From Acidobacteriota bacterium (GTDB lineage: Bacteria; Acidobacteriota; Blastocatellia; Pyrinomonadales; Pyrinomonadaceae): DNA of 64,000 nt. Position numbers and translations under genes: made by a program. The stretch covers positions 744,001 through 808,000 of the forward strand of contig JADKBM010000011.1 of the NCBI GenBank assembly GCA_016715115.1, written 5' to 3'. The notes beneath the pieces were generated by a model. That model searched no databases, was not told the DNA's origin, and saw only the letters and a list, made by a program, of their open reading frames with translations. Numbering within the stretch: position 1 is the stretch's first letter; every line of letters begins with the position of its first letter. This document shows, piece by piece, positions 8,559-17,434 of this stretch.

Positions 8559-10631
8559 CTACGGTTGTACCGATGAGGGCGAAACGACGTCGCCGCTTTG
8601 GCCGAATTGCCTTGACGAGAAGGCGCCGTTGGAGCTGTTGAGCCGATACCAGACACTGTTATCGGGCCTGAATACCGCGATGTCCGCCTGTCCGTCACCA
8701 TCGTAGTCAGCCGGGATCGGAACATCGCCCGCGAGGCCAAACCGATTGATGGCAACCTGGTTCGTCGCTGATTTCAGCACATACCAGTTGCCTTCGGACG
8801 GGCGGTAAACCGCGAAATCCGAACGTCCGTCACCATCGAAATCGGCCGCAAGCGGTTTGTCGGTCGAGATTCCCCAATTGACGATGATCGGAAGACTTGA
8901 TGAACTCTGCATCACGTACCAAACACCGGTACTCGGACGAAAGACGGCCATATCCGCCTTTCCGTCGCCTTCGTAGTCGCCGGCGAAGGCAATGTCGGTG
9001 CTGATTCCCCAATTCTGGATTCTAATGCCGAGAGTGCTCTGCGAAATGAACCAGGTGCCGGTGGACGGGCGCCAAACCGCGATGTCAGTTTTTCCGTCCG
9101 AATCGTAATCAGCTTCGACCGGAGCATCGCCGCTCAACCCGAATTGCGCCTGAACGAAAGTGTTGCTGGAACTGTTGATACGATACCAGGTTCCGTTCGA
9201 CGGCCGCCACAAAGAGATGTCGGACTTGCCGTCGCCGTCAAAATCGCCGGTCGTCAAACGGTCTTCCGCGATCCCGAAAGTCGACTGGCTGAACGCCGAA
9301 TTCGAACTACGCTCAACGCTCCAAACTCCGCTTGAAGGACTGAAGGTCGAATAATCAGTCTTGCCGTCGCCATCGAAATCCGAAACGACGTTCCTCGGCG
9401 CCGCGGTCGCCCGGGTAACATCGACGACCAGAAGCCCGTAGGTCAGGTCGCCGATCAGGACCTTGTCTTCGCCGAGAAACGGGAAGACCGCCCAGGCGCC
9501 GTCGTAACTCGTCGGAAGAACATTCTGCAAATTCTCGCTGCCGCAAACGATGTCCCACGGCTCCTCACTTAATCCGATGAGATCTGTCGGAGCGAATGTC
9601 TGCTGATACGAATCGTACTGAGCAACACGCCTCGGTTGTTGCGCGACCGTCACGTCAAAGACCTGAAGGCCGGCCTGATACCACGAAACGTAGAGTTTGC
9701 CGCCCATCACGACCGGATTGTGCGGGGTCACCGCGTTCAACGCGAGTCCGTCCATCGTCTGGCGATCCATCAAGACCGGCGACGAAGGTTGTGTGATATC
9801 GTAAACACGGATATCGCCCGTTCCGTTGGTCGTTTCGCGCGCACTGTAAAGTGTGCCGCCGTCCTCGCTCGTCCAACTGCTGTGCATGCTGTTGCCGGCG
9901 GTCGTCGTCGTCGTGTCTTCGATGAATCCCTGAAGTACCGGAGCTTGCGTCGCGATGTTCGAAATGTCGTAGATCTCGGTTCGGCCGCGATTGGTCGAAT
10001 TCCCCCAACCGGAGGTGATCATACGATTGCCGCGGATATGCATCGCGTGAACCCATTGCGGTTCCGTCGGATTGAGATCGCGGACGAAGACAGGAGCGGC
10101 CGGATTCGTGACGTTGATGAACTTGATGATCTTGTTCGAAATGCTGTTGGAGTTTTCGATCAAATAGGTTTGGCCGCCCTGACTGAGAACCATCATCTCG
10201 TGGATCGAGTTGTGGCCGTTCCCATTGGTCGAAGTCACTTGTCCAAGGAGAACGGGACTCGCGGGATTGGTCAGATCGACGATATGAACGCCGCCGCCGT
10301 TGCCGCTGCCGAAATACCCACGGTTGCCGACGACGATCGCTTCGAGAAACTGCTGATTGGCGCCGGGATTGTACCACGCGGCCAAGGTCGGCGCGTCCGG
10401 ATTTGAGATATTGTAAATGAATGCGCCGCGACAATTGTAGCTGCCCTGAACCGCAATATTGCCGTCGGCGTAGATGTCGGAGAACTTCCAGCGCGTCGTG
10501 CCGGTAACGGCCGTACAGTTCGGCGTGATCTGCGAACGAAGTCTGACTTTCTGCGCCTCGGCGTCGAACGAAAACGCGCCCGACACAACGATGCCGACAA
10601 TTAGAAATTTCAAGATCGAAAACTTTTTCAT
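8559..10631 (-). CDS. secreted LVIVD-repeat and FG-GAP/VCBS-repeat protein
   Basis: The 690-residue product begins with a signal peptide (MKKFSILKFLIVGIVVSGAF, then FSFDAEAQ). Residues about 45-410 form repeated beta-propeller-like units in the LVIVD style (GAFIYNISNPDAPTLAAW, VHIVDLTNPASPVLLGQV, IYDISNIATQAPVLQGF, LQVFDVTVAQQPRR). Residues about 415-690 hold six or seven FG-GAP/VCBS units with the calcium-binding pattern DFDGDGKxDxxxWRPSxGTW, at about 45-residue spacing. The product should be extracellular or outer-membrane-associated. No catalytic motif is seen; adhesion or binding is plausible. A hairpin terminator follows, and a divergent glycosyltransferase gene lies upstream. Confidence 0.85.
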   Translation of the reverse strand: MKKFSILKFLIVGIVVSGAFSFDAEAQKVRLRSQITPNCTAVTGTTRWKFSDIYADGNIAVQGSYNCRGAFIYNISNPDAPTLAAWYNPGANQQFLEAIVVGNRGYFGSGNGGGVHIVDLTNPASPVLLGQVTSTNGNGHNSIHEMMVLSQGGQTYLIENSNSISNKIIKFINVTNPAAPVFVRDLNPTEPQWVHAMHIRGNRMITSGWGNSTNRGRTEIYDISNIATQAPVLQGFIEDTTTTTAGNSMHSSWTSEDGGTLYSARETTNGTGDIRVYDITQPSSPVLMDRQTMDGLALNAVTPHNPVVMGGKLYVSWYQAGLQVFDVTVAQQPRRVAQYDSYQQTFAPTDLIGLSEEPWDIVCGSENLQNVLPTSYDGAWAVFPFLGEDKVLIGDLTYGLLVVDVTRATAAPRNVVSDFDGDGKTDYSTFSPSSGVWSVERSSNSAFSQSTFGIAEDRLTTGDFDGDGKSDISLWRPSNGTWYRINSSSNTFVQAQFGLSGDAPVEADYDSDGKTDIAVWRPSTGTWFISQSTLGIRIQNWGISTDIAFAGDYEGDGKADMAVFRPSTGVWYVMQSSSSLPIIVNWGISTDKPLAADFDGDGRSDFAVYRPSEGNWYVLKSATNQVAINRFGLAGDVPIPADYDGDGQADIAVFRPDNSVWYRLNSSNGAFSSRQFGQSGDVVSPSSVQP

Positions 10632-10801
10632 TTTTGCTCCAATACGGAAGGTGATTCTGTTGATTGCAGAACGCTGAATTCTGACCTATTTTCGACAAAA
10701 ATTCAAGGCATAAGGCATTGTATAAAGGAGATTTCCCGTTATCGGCCGATTGAACGTCGTGCGAAAACAAGTGAGAATAGCAACGTCCCTTGCTTACGAG
10801 T

Positions 10802-11794
10802 ATGAAACCCATCGAGAACACCTCAGCGTTGGTCGTTGCGATCGTCACCTGGAACAGCGCCGGTGAGATCCGTGAATGCCTTGGATCTTTGCGAGATTGC
10901 GGGCTCGAACGCCGAACGTGGATTGCGGACAATTGCTCGATCGATGGAACCGTGGACGTAGTCCGGCGTGAGTTTCCGGAGGTGTCGGTCATCGAGAATG
11001 AGTCGAACCTGGGTTTCGCGACCGCGTGCAATCGCATCGCCGCGAACACGGCCGGCGAGTTCATCCTGTTTCTGAATCCCGACACGCTGGTCAACTCAAA
11101 TGCGCTGGAAGCGGCGCTCGGCGAAATGCGATCGAACCGGGATATAGGTTTGCTCTCCGTATCGGTCGTCGACGATCAGGGCGAACGGCAAAAGATCTGT
11201 TACCGTTTCCCGACTCTCGGCTACACGTTGTTGGATGCGCTCGGCTTGTACCGTTTTCTGAATCCTGAATCACGGGCCGACCGGCTTTTGGGAGACTTCT
11301 TCGATCATCGGGAATCGCGTGACGTCGATTGGGTTTACGGTGCGTTTATGCTCGTCCGCCGAGAAGCGCTCGAGAAATCCGGCGGCGTCCCCGAAGACTA
11401 TTTCTTGTTCGCGGAAGATACCGATCTCTGTTTCGCGGTTTCGAAAGCGGGCTACAGGGTGCGTTATCTGGCCGGCGCGTCGATAGTCCACAAAGGAAAT
11501 CGGAGCGCGGGCCAAATGCCTTCCGAATGGCGGATCGGTCGAACGGTGATGAGCAAATATGCCTTTTGCTTCAAGAACTTCGGATATCTTCGGACACGTT
11601 TGATCCAGTCCGCCGATCTCGTCGGAAATCTCGCGGACGCACTTCGATCGCGATTGCGTCCCGGAACGCGGCCATCGCAAACTGAACGATTGATTTATCG
11701 CCGTGCGATCTGGCGTTCGATCCGTCTCAGCCGGACGCGGCTTCGCGCCGAACTGCATCGGCGACCGGAGACCGATCCCGCGAATCGAACCTGA
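10802..11794 (+). CDS. family 2 glycosyltransferase, rhamnosyltransferase-like
   Basis: The ATG at 10802 fits better than a TTG 12 nt upstream. The 330-residue GT-A enzyme carries VVAIVTWNSAGEIRECLGSL at its start, nucleotide-binding ADNCSID and an acidic motif in FLNPDTLV. Its C-terminal half is the one typical of WbbL-type rhamnosyltransferases (DVDWVYGAFMLVRREALEKS, FLFAEDTDLCFAVSKAGYRV, SIVHKGNRS). No transmembrane segment is evident. It probably adds a deoxyhexose to a surface polysaccharide. It is not in an obvious polysaccharide operon; a thiolase gene follows 84 nt later. Confidence 0.85.
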   Translation: MKPIENTSALVVAIVTWNSAGEIRECLGSLRDCGLERRTWIADNCSIDGTVDVVRREFPEVSVIENESNLGFATACNRIAANTAGEFILFLNPDTLVNSNALEAALGEMRSNRDIGLLSVSVVDDQGERQKICYRFPTLGYTLLDALGLYRFLNPESRADRLLGDFFDHRESRDVDWVYGAFMLVRREALEKSGGVPEDYFLFAEDTDLCFAVSKAGYRVRYLAGASIVHKGNRSAGQMPSEWRIGRTVMSKYAFCFKNFGYLRTRLIQSADLVGNLADALRSRLRPGTRPSQTERLIYRRAIWRSIRLSRTRLRAELHRRPETDPANRT

Positions 11795-11878
11795 TCCGGG
11801 TTTGAACGTCCCCTTCAAACGTCATAAACTATATCCATCTATTCGATCGACGGTTTTAACATAAGGAACATAAATAAT

Positions 11879-13066
11879 ATGACTATGAGAGAAGCAGTTA
11901 TCATCAGCGCGGTACGGACGCCGACGGGGAAGTTTCAGGGATTGCTGAAAGGATTCAGCGCCACCGATCTCGGCGCGATCGCGGTAAAAGAAGCGGTCAG
12001 GCGGGCCGGGATCGATGTCGCCGATGTCGATGAAGTGATTATGGGCTGCGTCGTTCAGGCCGGTCTCGGACAGGCGCCGGCGCGTCAGGCGGCGCTAAAG
12101 GCCGGACTTCCGCCGGAAGTTTCGGCGTTGACGATCAATATGGTCTGCGGTTCAGGTCTTCGCGCCGTGAGCCTCGCCGCGCAGGCGATAAAGCTCGGCG
12201 ACGCCGATTTCGTCGTCGCCGGCGGAATGGAGTCGATGTCGAACATACCCTACGCGATGCCGGGCGCGCGCGACGGTTACCGAATGGGAAATCAGACTGT
12301 CACCGACTTGATGATCGGCGACGGATTGTGGTGCCCGTTCGAGAACTGGCATATGGGCAACACCGGCGAAGTCGTCGCTGAGAAACATCAGATCTCGCGC
12401 GAATCACAGGACGAGTTTGCGGCGGGTTCGCATCAAAAAGCGGCGGCGGCGCAGTCGGATGGCCGTTTCTCGGACGAGATCGTCCCGATCGAGATTCCGC
12501 AGAAGAAAGGCGACCCGATTGTTTTGAATTACGACGAACCGGTTCGGGCCGATACGACGGCCGAAGGGCTCGCGCGGCTCAAACCGGCGTTTAAACGCGA
12601 CGGCGGAACGGTCACGGCCGGCAACGCGCCGGGAGTCAACGACGGGGCATCGGCGCTGGTCATCACCTCGGCGGAAAAAGCGGCCGAACTCGGGATCGAG
12701 CCGCTTGGACGGATCGTCTCGTATGCGACATCGGGAATCGAGCCGAAACTGATCATGCTGGCTCCGGTCGAAGGCGTCCGGCGCGCCGTCTCGAAGGCCG
12801 GTTGGCAACTTTCCGAAGTTGAGCTTTTCGAACTCAACGAAGCGTTCTCGGTGCAGGCGCTCGGCGTGATGAAGGAACTCGGGATCGATCCCGAACGCGT
12901 CAACGTGAACGGCGGCGCGGTTGCGATGGGACACGCCATCGGAAATTCGGGCAGCCGGATCCTGACGACGCTGCTGTATGAAATGAAGCGTCGCGGCGCG
13001 TCGCGCGGCGTTGCGGGACTTTGCCTCGGCGGCGGGAATTCGGTTGCGATGGCGGTCACGCGTTAG
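11879..13066 (+). CDS. acetyl-CoA C-acetyltransferase (thiolase)
   Basis: The 395-residue length is typical of biosynthetic/degradative thiolase II. The acylated cysteine is Cys-90 in NMVCGSGLRAVSL. The catalytic His lies in NGGAVAMGHAIGNSGSR and the second Cys in GLCLGGGNSVAM. The enzyme condenses or cleaves acetoacetyl-CoA in the cytoplasm. An AAGGA site lies upstream of the ATG at 11879; a second in-frame ATG two codons later is equally possible. A 3-hydroxybutyryl-CoA dehydrogenase gene lies 2 kb downstream on the same strand, so the two could serve one beta-oxidation or butyrate-type route. The exact substrate cannot be told from sequence. Confidence 0.93.
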   Translation: MTMREAVIISAVRTPTGKFQGLLKGFSATDLGAIAVKEAVRRAGIDVADVDEVIMGCVVQAGLGQAPARQAALKAGLPPEVSALTINMVCGSGLRAVSLAAQAIKLGDADFVVAGGMESMSNIPYAMPGARDGYRMGNQTVTDLMIGDGLWCPFENWHMGNTGEVVAEKHQISRESQDEFAAGSHQKAAAAQSDGRFSDEIVPIEIPQKKGDPIVLNYDEPVRADTTAEGLARLKPAFKRDGGTVTAGNAPGVNDGASALVITSAEKAAELGIEPLGRIVSYATSGIEPKLIMLAPVEGVRRAVSKAGWQLSEVELFELNEAFSVQALGVMKELGIDPERVNVNGGAVAMGHAIGNSGSRILTTLLYEMKRRGASRGVAGLCLGGGNSVAMAVTR

Positions 13067-13210
13067 TTGTTTTTGCTGTTTGCGTCACGATCTGCCCTCG
13101 ACCGCGCCGGCCTTTGAAAATCGGCCGACACGGTCGCGGGCGTTTGTTTGCTCGCAAATCTGCGACAACGCTTCGATTAGGACTATACTCCCAAGAGATT
13201 TGAATTTGGT

Positions 13211-14941
13211 ATGTCGATAATTGCGGGGATTTACAGTTTGAAGGGCGATTCCGGGGCCCTGGCGCGTTTTGCCGACTGCATACGCGCCAATATGACCCGA
13301 AACCCGGATCACGCGATCGACGAATTCAGCGACGGCCGAACGCACGTTTTCAAGGTCAGCCTGAACGCGTTCAACGGCGCCGGTGTCTTCACCGACGGGA
13401 ACGGCGGGTTCTCGCTGCTTTCCGGCGAGACTCTGTGCGGTGTTTTCGGAGCGGATGCCGACCGCGATCGTGATCTCCGCCAAATCCACGACGATCTCGC
13501 CGCCGGGAAGACCGACGCCCTGAAAAACTGCCGCGGAACGTTCTGCGCCGTCAGCGCGCAGAACGGGTCGCTCAGTCTCGTTGCCGACAAACTCGGAATC
13601 AGACAACTGTTCTACTGCATCGGCAGCGATTTCATCGTCTTCTCGACGGCGCTCCGGATCATTGAGGAACTGCCGTTCATTCGACGGAAGATGAATATCC
13701 GCGGGGCGACCGAACAAGCGGCTCTCGGATATCCGCTGGCGGATCGAACTCCATATGAGAACGTTTTCGCGATGCGCGCCGGAGAAGTTCTGCAATTTCG
13801 CGAAGAGGGCACGATCCGATTCAAATACTGGAGATGGGATGACGTGAACATCTCCGTCGAATCGGAAGATGAAATGCTCGCCGCGCTCTATCGCAGTTTC
13901 AGCGACGCCGTCGGTTTTCGGCTTCAGAACGACCGCGCGACGGTCGCCTTTCTCAGCGGCGGACTCGATTCGCGCTGCGTCGTGGCCGCGCTCTGCGAAA
14001 ACGGCGCACGGACGCATACCTTCAATTTCGCGCTCCCGAATACCCAGGATCTGATCCTCGGAGCGCGGTTTGCGGAAAAGGTCGATGTCATACATACCGA
14101 GGTCCCGAAAGACGCGGGAGATCAAATTCCCGACTATTCTGCAAAGATCGCCGATGCCTGGAAGCGGTCGCCGCACCGTTCGCGGCAACCGGTCGAGCGC
14201 GGGAACGTCGTCTGGAGCGGCGAGGGAGGAAGCGTTGCGCTCGGCCACGTACATCTGGGCCGTCCGATTGCCGAACTGATGCGCGCCGGACGAATAGATG
14301 ACGCGATCGACGTGTTTCTTCAGCGCGAGGACATTCACCTGTCGCCGAAAATGTTCCGTTCGGGACTTTTCGAGCATCCGCTCGCGCTGGTCAAAAAGGG
14401 AATTCGTGAGGAGATCGGGCATTTCAGATGTGCTGATCCGGCGCGGAGTTTCTATCTTTTCCTGATGCTGAACGATCAGCGTCGCAAACTCCATAACCAT
14501 TTCGAGAATCTTGACCAACACGGGATCGAGTTTCAGCTACCGTTCTTTGACGCCGGGTTTTTCCGGACGATCCTCGAAGTTCCGGTCGATCTTTGTCTTG
14601 AACACAGACTCTATGTGAACTGGTTGAATATGTTCTCAGCGGCCGTGACCGAAGTGGCGTGGCAATCATATCCGGGCCACGTGCCCTGCCCGCTGCCGAT
14701 CGAAAGTGAACTTGCGTACCAATGGGACGCGGCACACCAGAGCGAACAGCAAAAGGCGCTCGATGCGGAACTCAAACGAGAGGCGCGGGAACTTCTGCGC
14801 TCATCCGATTTTCCGTCCGAAGTTCTCAGCCGCCGGAAACTTAAGATCGCGTATCTTATTCACCGCACGGGACTTCGCGATTATGGTTACCTTATCGACA
14901 CGGCCCGGGTCTTCCACCGGATCCGTCGTAAATGCGTTTAG
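13211..14941 (+). CDS. asparagine synthase-like protein without glutaminase cysteine
   Basis: The 576-residue product has an N-terminal class II GATase-like region (about 1-190) and a C-terminal ATP pyrophosphatase domain with the PP-loop AFLSGGLDSRCVVAAL at about 236-251. True asparagine synthetases start MCGI, with Cys-2 as the glutaminase nucleophile. This one starts MSIIAGIYSLKG and lacks that Cys, so glutamine hydrolysis is unlikely. AsnB-like proteins of this kind amidate or cyclise other substrates, or use free ammonia, for example in peptide or polysaccharide pathways. No precursor peptide is seen beside it. The substrate is unknown. Confidence 0.75.
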   Translation: MSIIAGIYSLKGDSGALARFADCIRANMTRNPDHAIDEFSDGRTHVFKVSLNAFNGAGVFTDGNGGFSLLSGETLCGVFGADADRDRDLRQIHDDLAAGKTDALKNCRGTFCAVSAQNGSLSLVADKLGIRQLFYCIGSDFIVFSTALRIIEELPFIRRKMNIRGATEQAALGYPLADRTPYENVFAMRAGEVLQFREEGTIRFKYWRWDDVNISVESEDEMLAALYRSFSDAVGFRLQNDRATVAFLSGGLDSRCVVAALCENGARTHTFNFALPNTQDLILGARFAEKVDVIHTEVPKDAGDQIPDYSAKIADAWKRSPHRSRQPVERGNVVWSGEGGSVALGHVHLGRPIAELMRAGRIDDAIDVFLQREDIHLSPKMFRSGLFEHPLALVKKGIREEIGHFRCADPARSFYLFLMLNDQRRKLHNHFENLDQHGIEFQLPFFDAGFFRTILEVPVDLCLEHRLYVNWLNMFSAAVTEVAWQSYPGHVPCPLPIESELAYQWDAAHQSEQQKALDAELKREARELLRSSDFPSEVLSRRKLKIAYLIHRTGLRDYGYLIDTARVFHRIRRKCV

Positions 14942-15058
14942 TTCCCATCTGGCAACGTTTGAGCGGCGGGTGCGATCGGCGCGTTTGTAACCGACCGCAC
15001 AAGTGGTTTATCTTCTACGTATGGCCTAATTTCTTAGAACTCAAGAGGTACTTTTCAT

Positions 15059-15907
15059 ATGAGTAAGCTTATCGGAATTATCGGTGCCGGAACGATGGGG
15101 AACGGCATTGCTCAGACCGCCGCTGCGACCGGTTTCGAGGTCGTGATGTGCGACATAAAGGACGAATTTGTAAAGCGCGGATACGAGAACGTAGTCAAGA
15201 GTCTTGACCGTTTTGTGAAAAAGGAAACGATCAGCGAAGAAACAAAAAGCGAAATTCTCGGCCGCATCAGGACAACGACCAGCCTCGACGATCTCAAGGA
15301 TTGCTTCCTGGTCGTCGAAGCCGCGACCGAGAATTTCGATGTCAAGAAGCAAATCTTCGAAAAGCTCGATTCGATCACCGGTGAAGAGTGTATTCTCGCG
15401 TCGAATACTTCTTCAATCTCGATCACCAAGATCGCGGCCGTTACCAAGCGGCCCGACAAGGTCATAGGGATGCATTTTATGAATCCGGTCCCGCTGATGA
15501 AACTCGTCGAAGTCATCCGCGGCATCGCGACTTCGGATGAAACCTATGAAAAAGTCCGCGAATTGTCCGAGGAAATGGGCAAAACGCCGCTCGATTGTCA
15601 GGATTTCCCGGGTTTTGTCGCGAACCGAATTTTGCTGCCGATGATCAACGAAGCGATCTTCGCGCTTCACGAAGGGGTCGCAACGCGCGAGAGCATCGAC
15701 GGCATAATGAAACTCGGAATGAACCATCCGATGGGGCCGCTCACGCTCGCCGACTTTATCGGCCTCGATGTTTGTCTCGCGATCCTGCGCGTGATGCACG
15801 AAGGGCTCGGCGATCCGAAGTATCGCCCCTGCCCGCTGCTCATCAAGATGGTCGACGCGGGCTGGCTCGGGCGAAAGACCGGAAAGGGCTTCTACGATTA
15901 CCAGTAG
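15059..15907 (+). CDS. 3-hydroxybutyryl-CoA dehydrogenase
   Basis: The 282-residue cytoplasmic enzyme shows the Rossmann motif GIIGAGTMGNGIAQ at 6-19 and the acidic residue that selects NAD (CDIKDE). The catalytic region contains ASNTSSISITK, GMHFMNPVPLMKLVEVI with the catalytic His, and GFVANRILLPMINEA. The C-terminal dimer domain includes GMNHPMGPLTLADFIGLD and the closing GRKTGKGFYDY. It oxidises 3-hydroxyacyl-CoA to 3-ketoacyl-CoA and pairs functionally with a thiolase such as the one at 11.9-13.1 kb. AGAGG lies upstream of the ATG. The length and motifs match the short stand-alone Hbd/PaaH type rather than FadB. Confidence 0.95.
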   Translation: MSKLIGIIGAGTMGNGIAQTAAATGFEVVMCDIKDEFVKRGYENVVKSLDRFVKKETISEETKSEILGRIRTTTSLDDLKDCFLVVEAATENFDVKKQIFEKLDSITGEECILASNTSSISITKIAAVTKRPDKVIGMHFMNPVPLMKLVEVIRGIATSDETYEKVRELSEEMGKTPLDCQDFPGFVANRILLPMINEAIFALHEGVATRESIDGIMKLGMNHPMGPLTLADFIGLDVCLAILRVMHEGLGDPKYRPCPLLIKMVDAGWLGRKTGKGFYDYQ

Positions 15908-16084
15908 TCTTGGATTTGTCCGAAGAATCGATCGGTTTCTTTGCGACAGGCTCCCTGTGTTTTGATTTGGCCACGAATCACGCGAATTTCACTGATCTTT
16001 TTGGGCTGCCGAAAACGATTTGTGAAAATTCGCGGGTTTCGTGGTTAAATGTGTTCCTGAGAGTAGTTTACCCTCGAGAATCTT

Positions 16085-17434
16085 ATGACAAAACGATTTC
16101 TGTTCCCTTTAGGCTTGTTTCTTCTGGCTGCCTTCGGCACTTACGTTCCCGCGCAGGTCCGGGTGGCGCCGCTCGACATCAAGCAACGGACGATCTCCAA
16201 CGGTTTGCGGGTCGTATCCGTGCGCGACACGTCGAGTCCGACCGTTTCGATTCACGTCTGGTACGATGTCGGCGGCAAGAACGATCCAGACGGCCGCTCC
16301 GGATTTGCGCATATGTTCGAGCATATGATGTTCAAGTCGACGAAGAATATGAAAAGCGAAATGCTCGACCGTTTGACCGAGGACGTCGGCGGATTCAACA
16401 ACGCTTCGACCTGGGACGATTTCACCAATTACTATGAGGTCGTTCCTTCGAACCACCTCGAACGCCTTCTTTGGGCCGAAAGCGACCGGATGGTGAATCT
16501 AAACGTCGATGACGCAAATTTCTCGTCGGAAAGGGAAGTCGTGAAAGAAGAATACCGACAGTCGGTGCTTGCACAAACGTACGGGCGATTCTATGAGTAC
16601 ATCACGAGTCTGTCATACGAAGTCCATCCGTACAAACGCGGCGTTATCGGGAATCTCGACGAACTCAGCGCTGCGTCCCGCGACGATGCCGACCGGTTTT
16701 ACCGCACTTTCTACCGACCGGACAACGCCTATTTGATCGTCGTCGGCGATTTTGAGCAGGCCCAGTTCGATGGGTGGGTCGACAAGTATTTCGGTCGTTT
16801 GCAGAAGCCCGCCGGCGAGATCTCGCGGGTGACCGCGGTCGAGCCCGAACGGTCGGGCGAAAAACGTTTCGACCGATTTGGTCCGAATGTGGAGTTCCCG
16901 GCAGTCGCGATGACCTATCTCGGCCCGCCGGCGAAAAGCGTCGATCTCCCGGCCATCAGAGTCGCGGAGGCGATAATGTCCGGCGGAGAAAGCACACGTT
17001 TGTATCTTGGGCTTGTCCGCCCGGGAATTGCGCAGGACGCCTACTTCTACATCGACCTTCGTCTTGACCGCAGTTTGCTGGTCGTTAGCGCGACGGCGGC
17101 ACAAGGCAGGACGACCGAGGAAATGGAAGAGGCGTTGCTCGCCGAGATCGCGCGAATCCAGAAGACTAGAGTGAGCGCCAAGGAGCTTCAGAAGGCGAAG
17201 AACCAACTCGTCGCGCAAGCGCTCCAGAGTCGTGAAACACACGACGGAAAGGCGATCGCCATCGAGCGTGCGGTCGCATATCTTGGGGATCCGACGGCCG
17301 TCAATTTCGATATTGCGAAACTGCAGGCGGTGACGGTCGCCGATGTGCAGCGCGTGATGAACAAGTACTTTCAAGCAGACCAACGTTACGTCATCAATTA
17401 CCGGAACCAGGGAGGAATCACCGATGGTCAGTAA
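16085..17434 (+). CDS. M16 family zinc peptidase (active subunit)
   Basis: The 449-residue protein has a signal peptide (MTKRFLFPLGLFLLAAFGTY) and the inverted zinc motif HMFEH at 76-80. The third ligand is expected in the downstream helix EREVVKEEYRQS. Two M16 domains span about 30-240 and 245-440. It should degrade or process peptides in the periplasm. Its stop overlaps the next gene's start by 11 nt. That partner lacks the zinc motif, so the pair fits the known heterodimeric M16 organisation of one catalytic and one non-catalytic subunit. Confidence 0.92.
   Translation: MTKRFLFPLGLFLLAAFGTYVPAQVRVAPLDIKQRTISNGLRVVSVRDTSSPTVSIHVWYDVGGKNDPDGRSGFAHMFEHMMFKSTKNMKSEMLDRLTEDVGGFNNASTWDDFTNYYEVVPSNHLERLLWAESDRMVNLNVDDANFSSEREVVKEEYRQSVLAQTYGRFYEYITSLSYEVHPYKRGVIGNLDELSAASRDDADRFYRTFYRPDNAYLIVVGDFEQAQFDGWVDKYFGRLQKPAGEISRVTAVEPERSGEKRFDRFGPNVEFPAVAMTYLGPPAKSVDLPAIRVAEAIMSGGESTRLYLGLVRPGIAQDAYFYIDLRLDRSLLVVSATAAQGRTTEEMEEALLAEIARIQKTRVSAKELQKAKNQLVAQALQSRETHDGKAIAIERAVAYLGDPTAVNFDIAKLQAVTVADVQRVMNKYFQADQRYVINYRNQGGITDGQ

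Noticed and set aside
9655..11094. 479-codon minus-strand frame
   Set aside because: It is out of frame with the LVIVD protein, low in coding character, and reaches into the glycosyltransferase gene.
13085..14521. 478-codon minus-strand frame
   Set aside because: Antisense shadow of the asparagine-synthase-like gene, which has a clear PP-loop.
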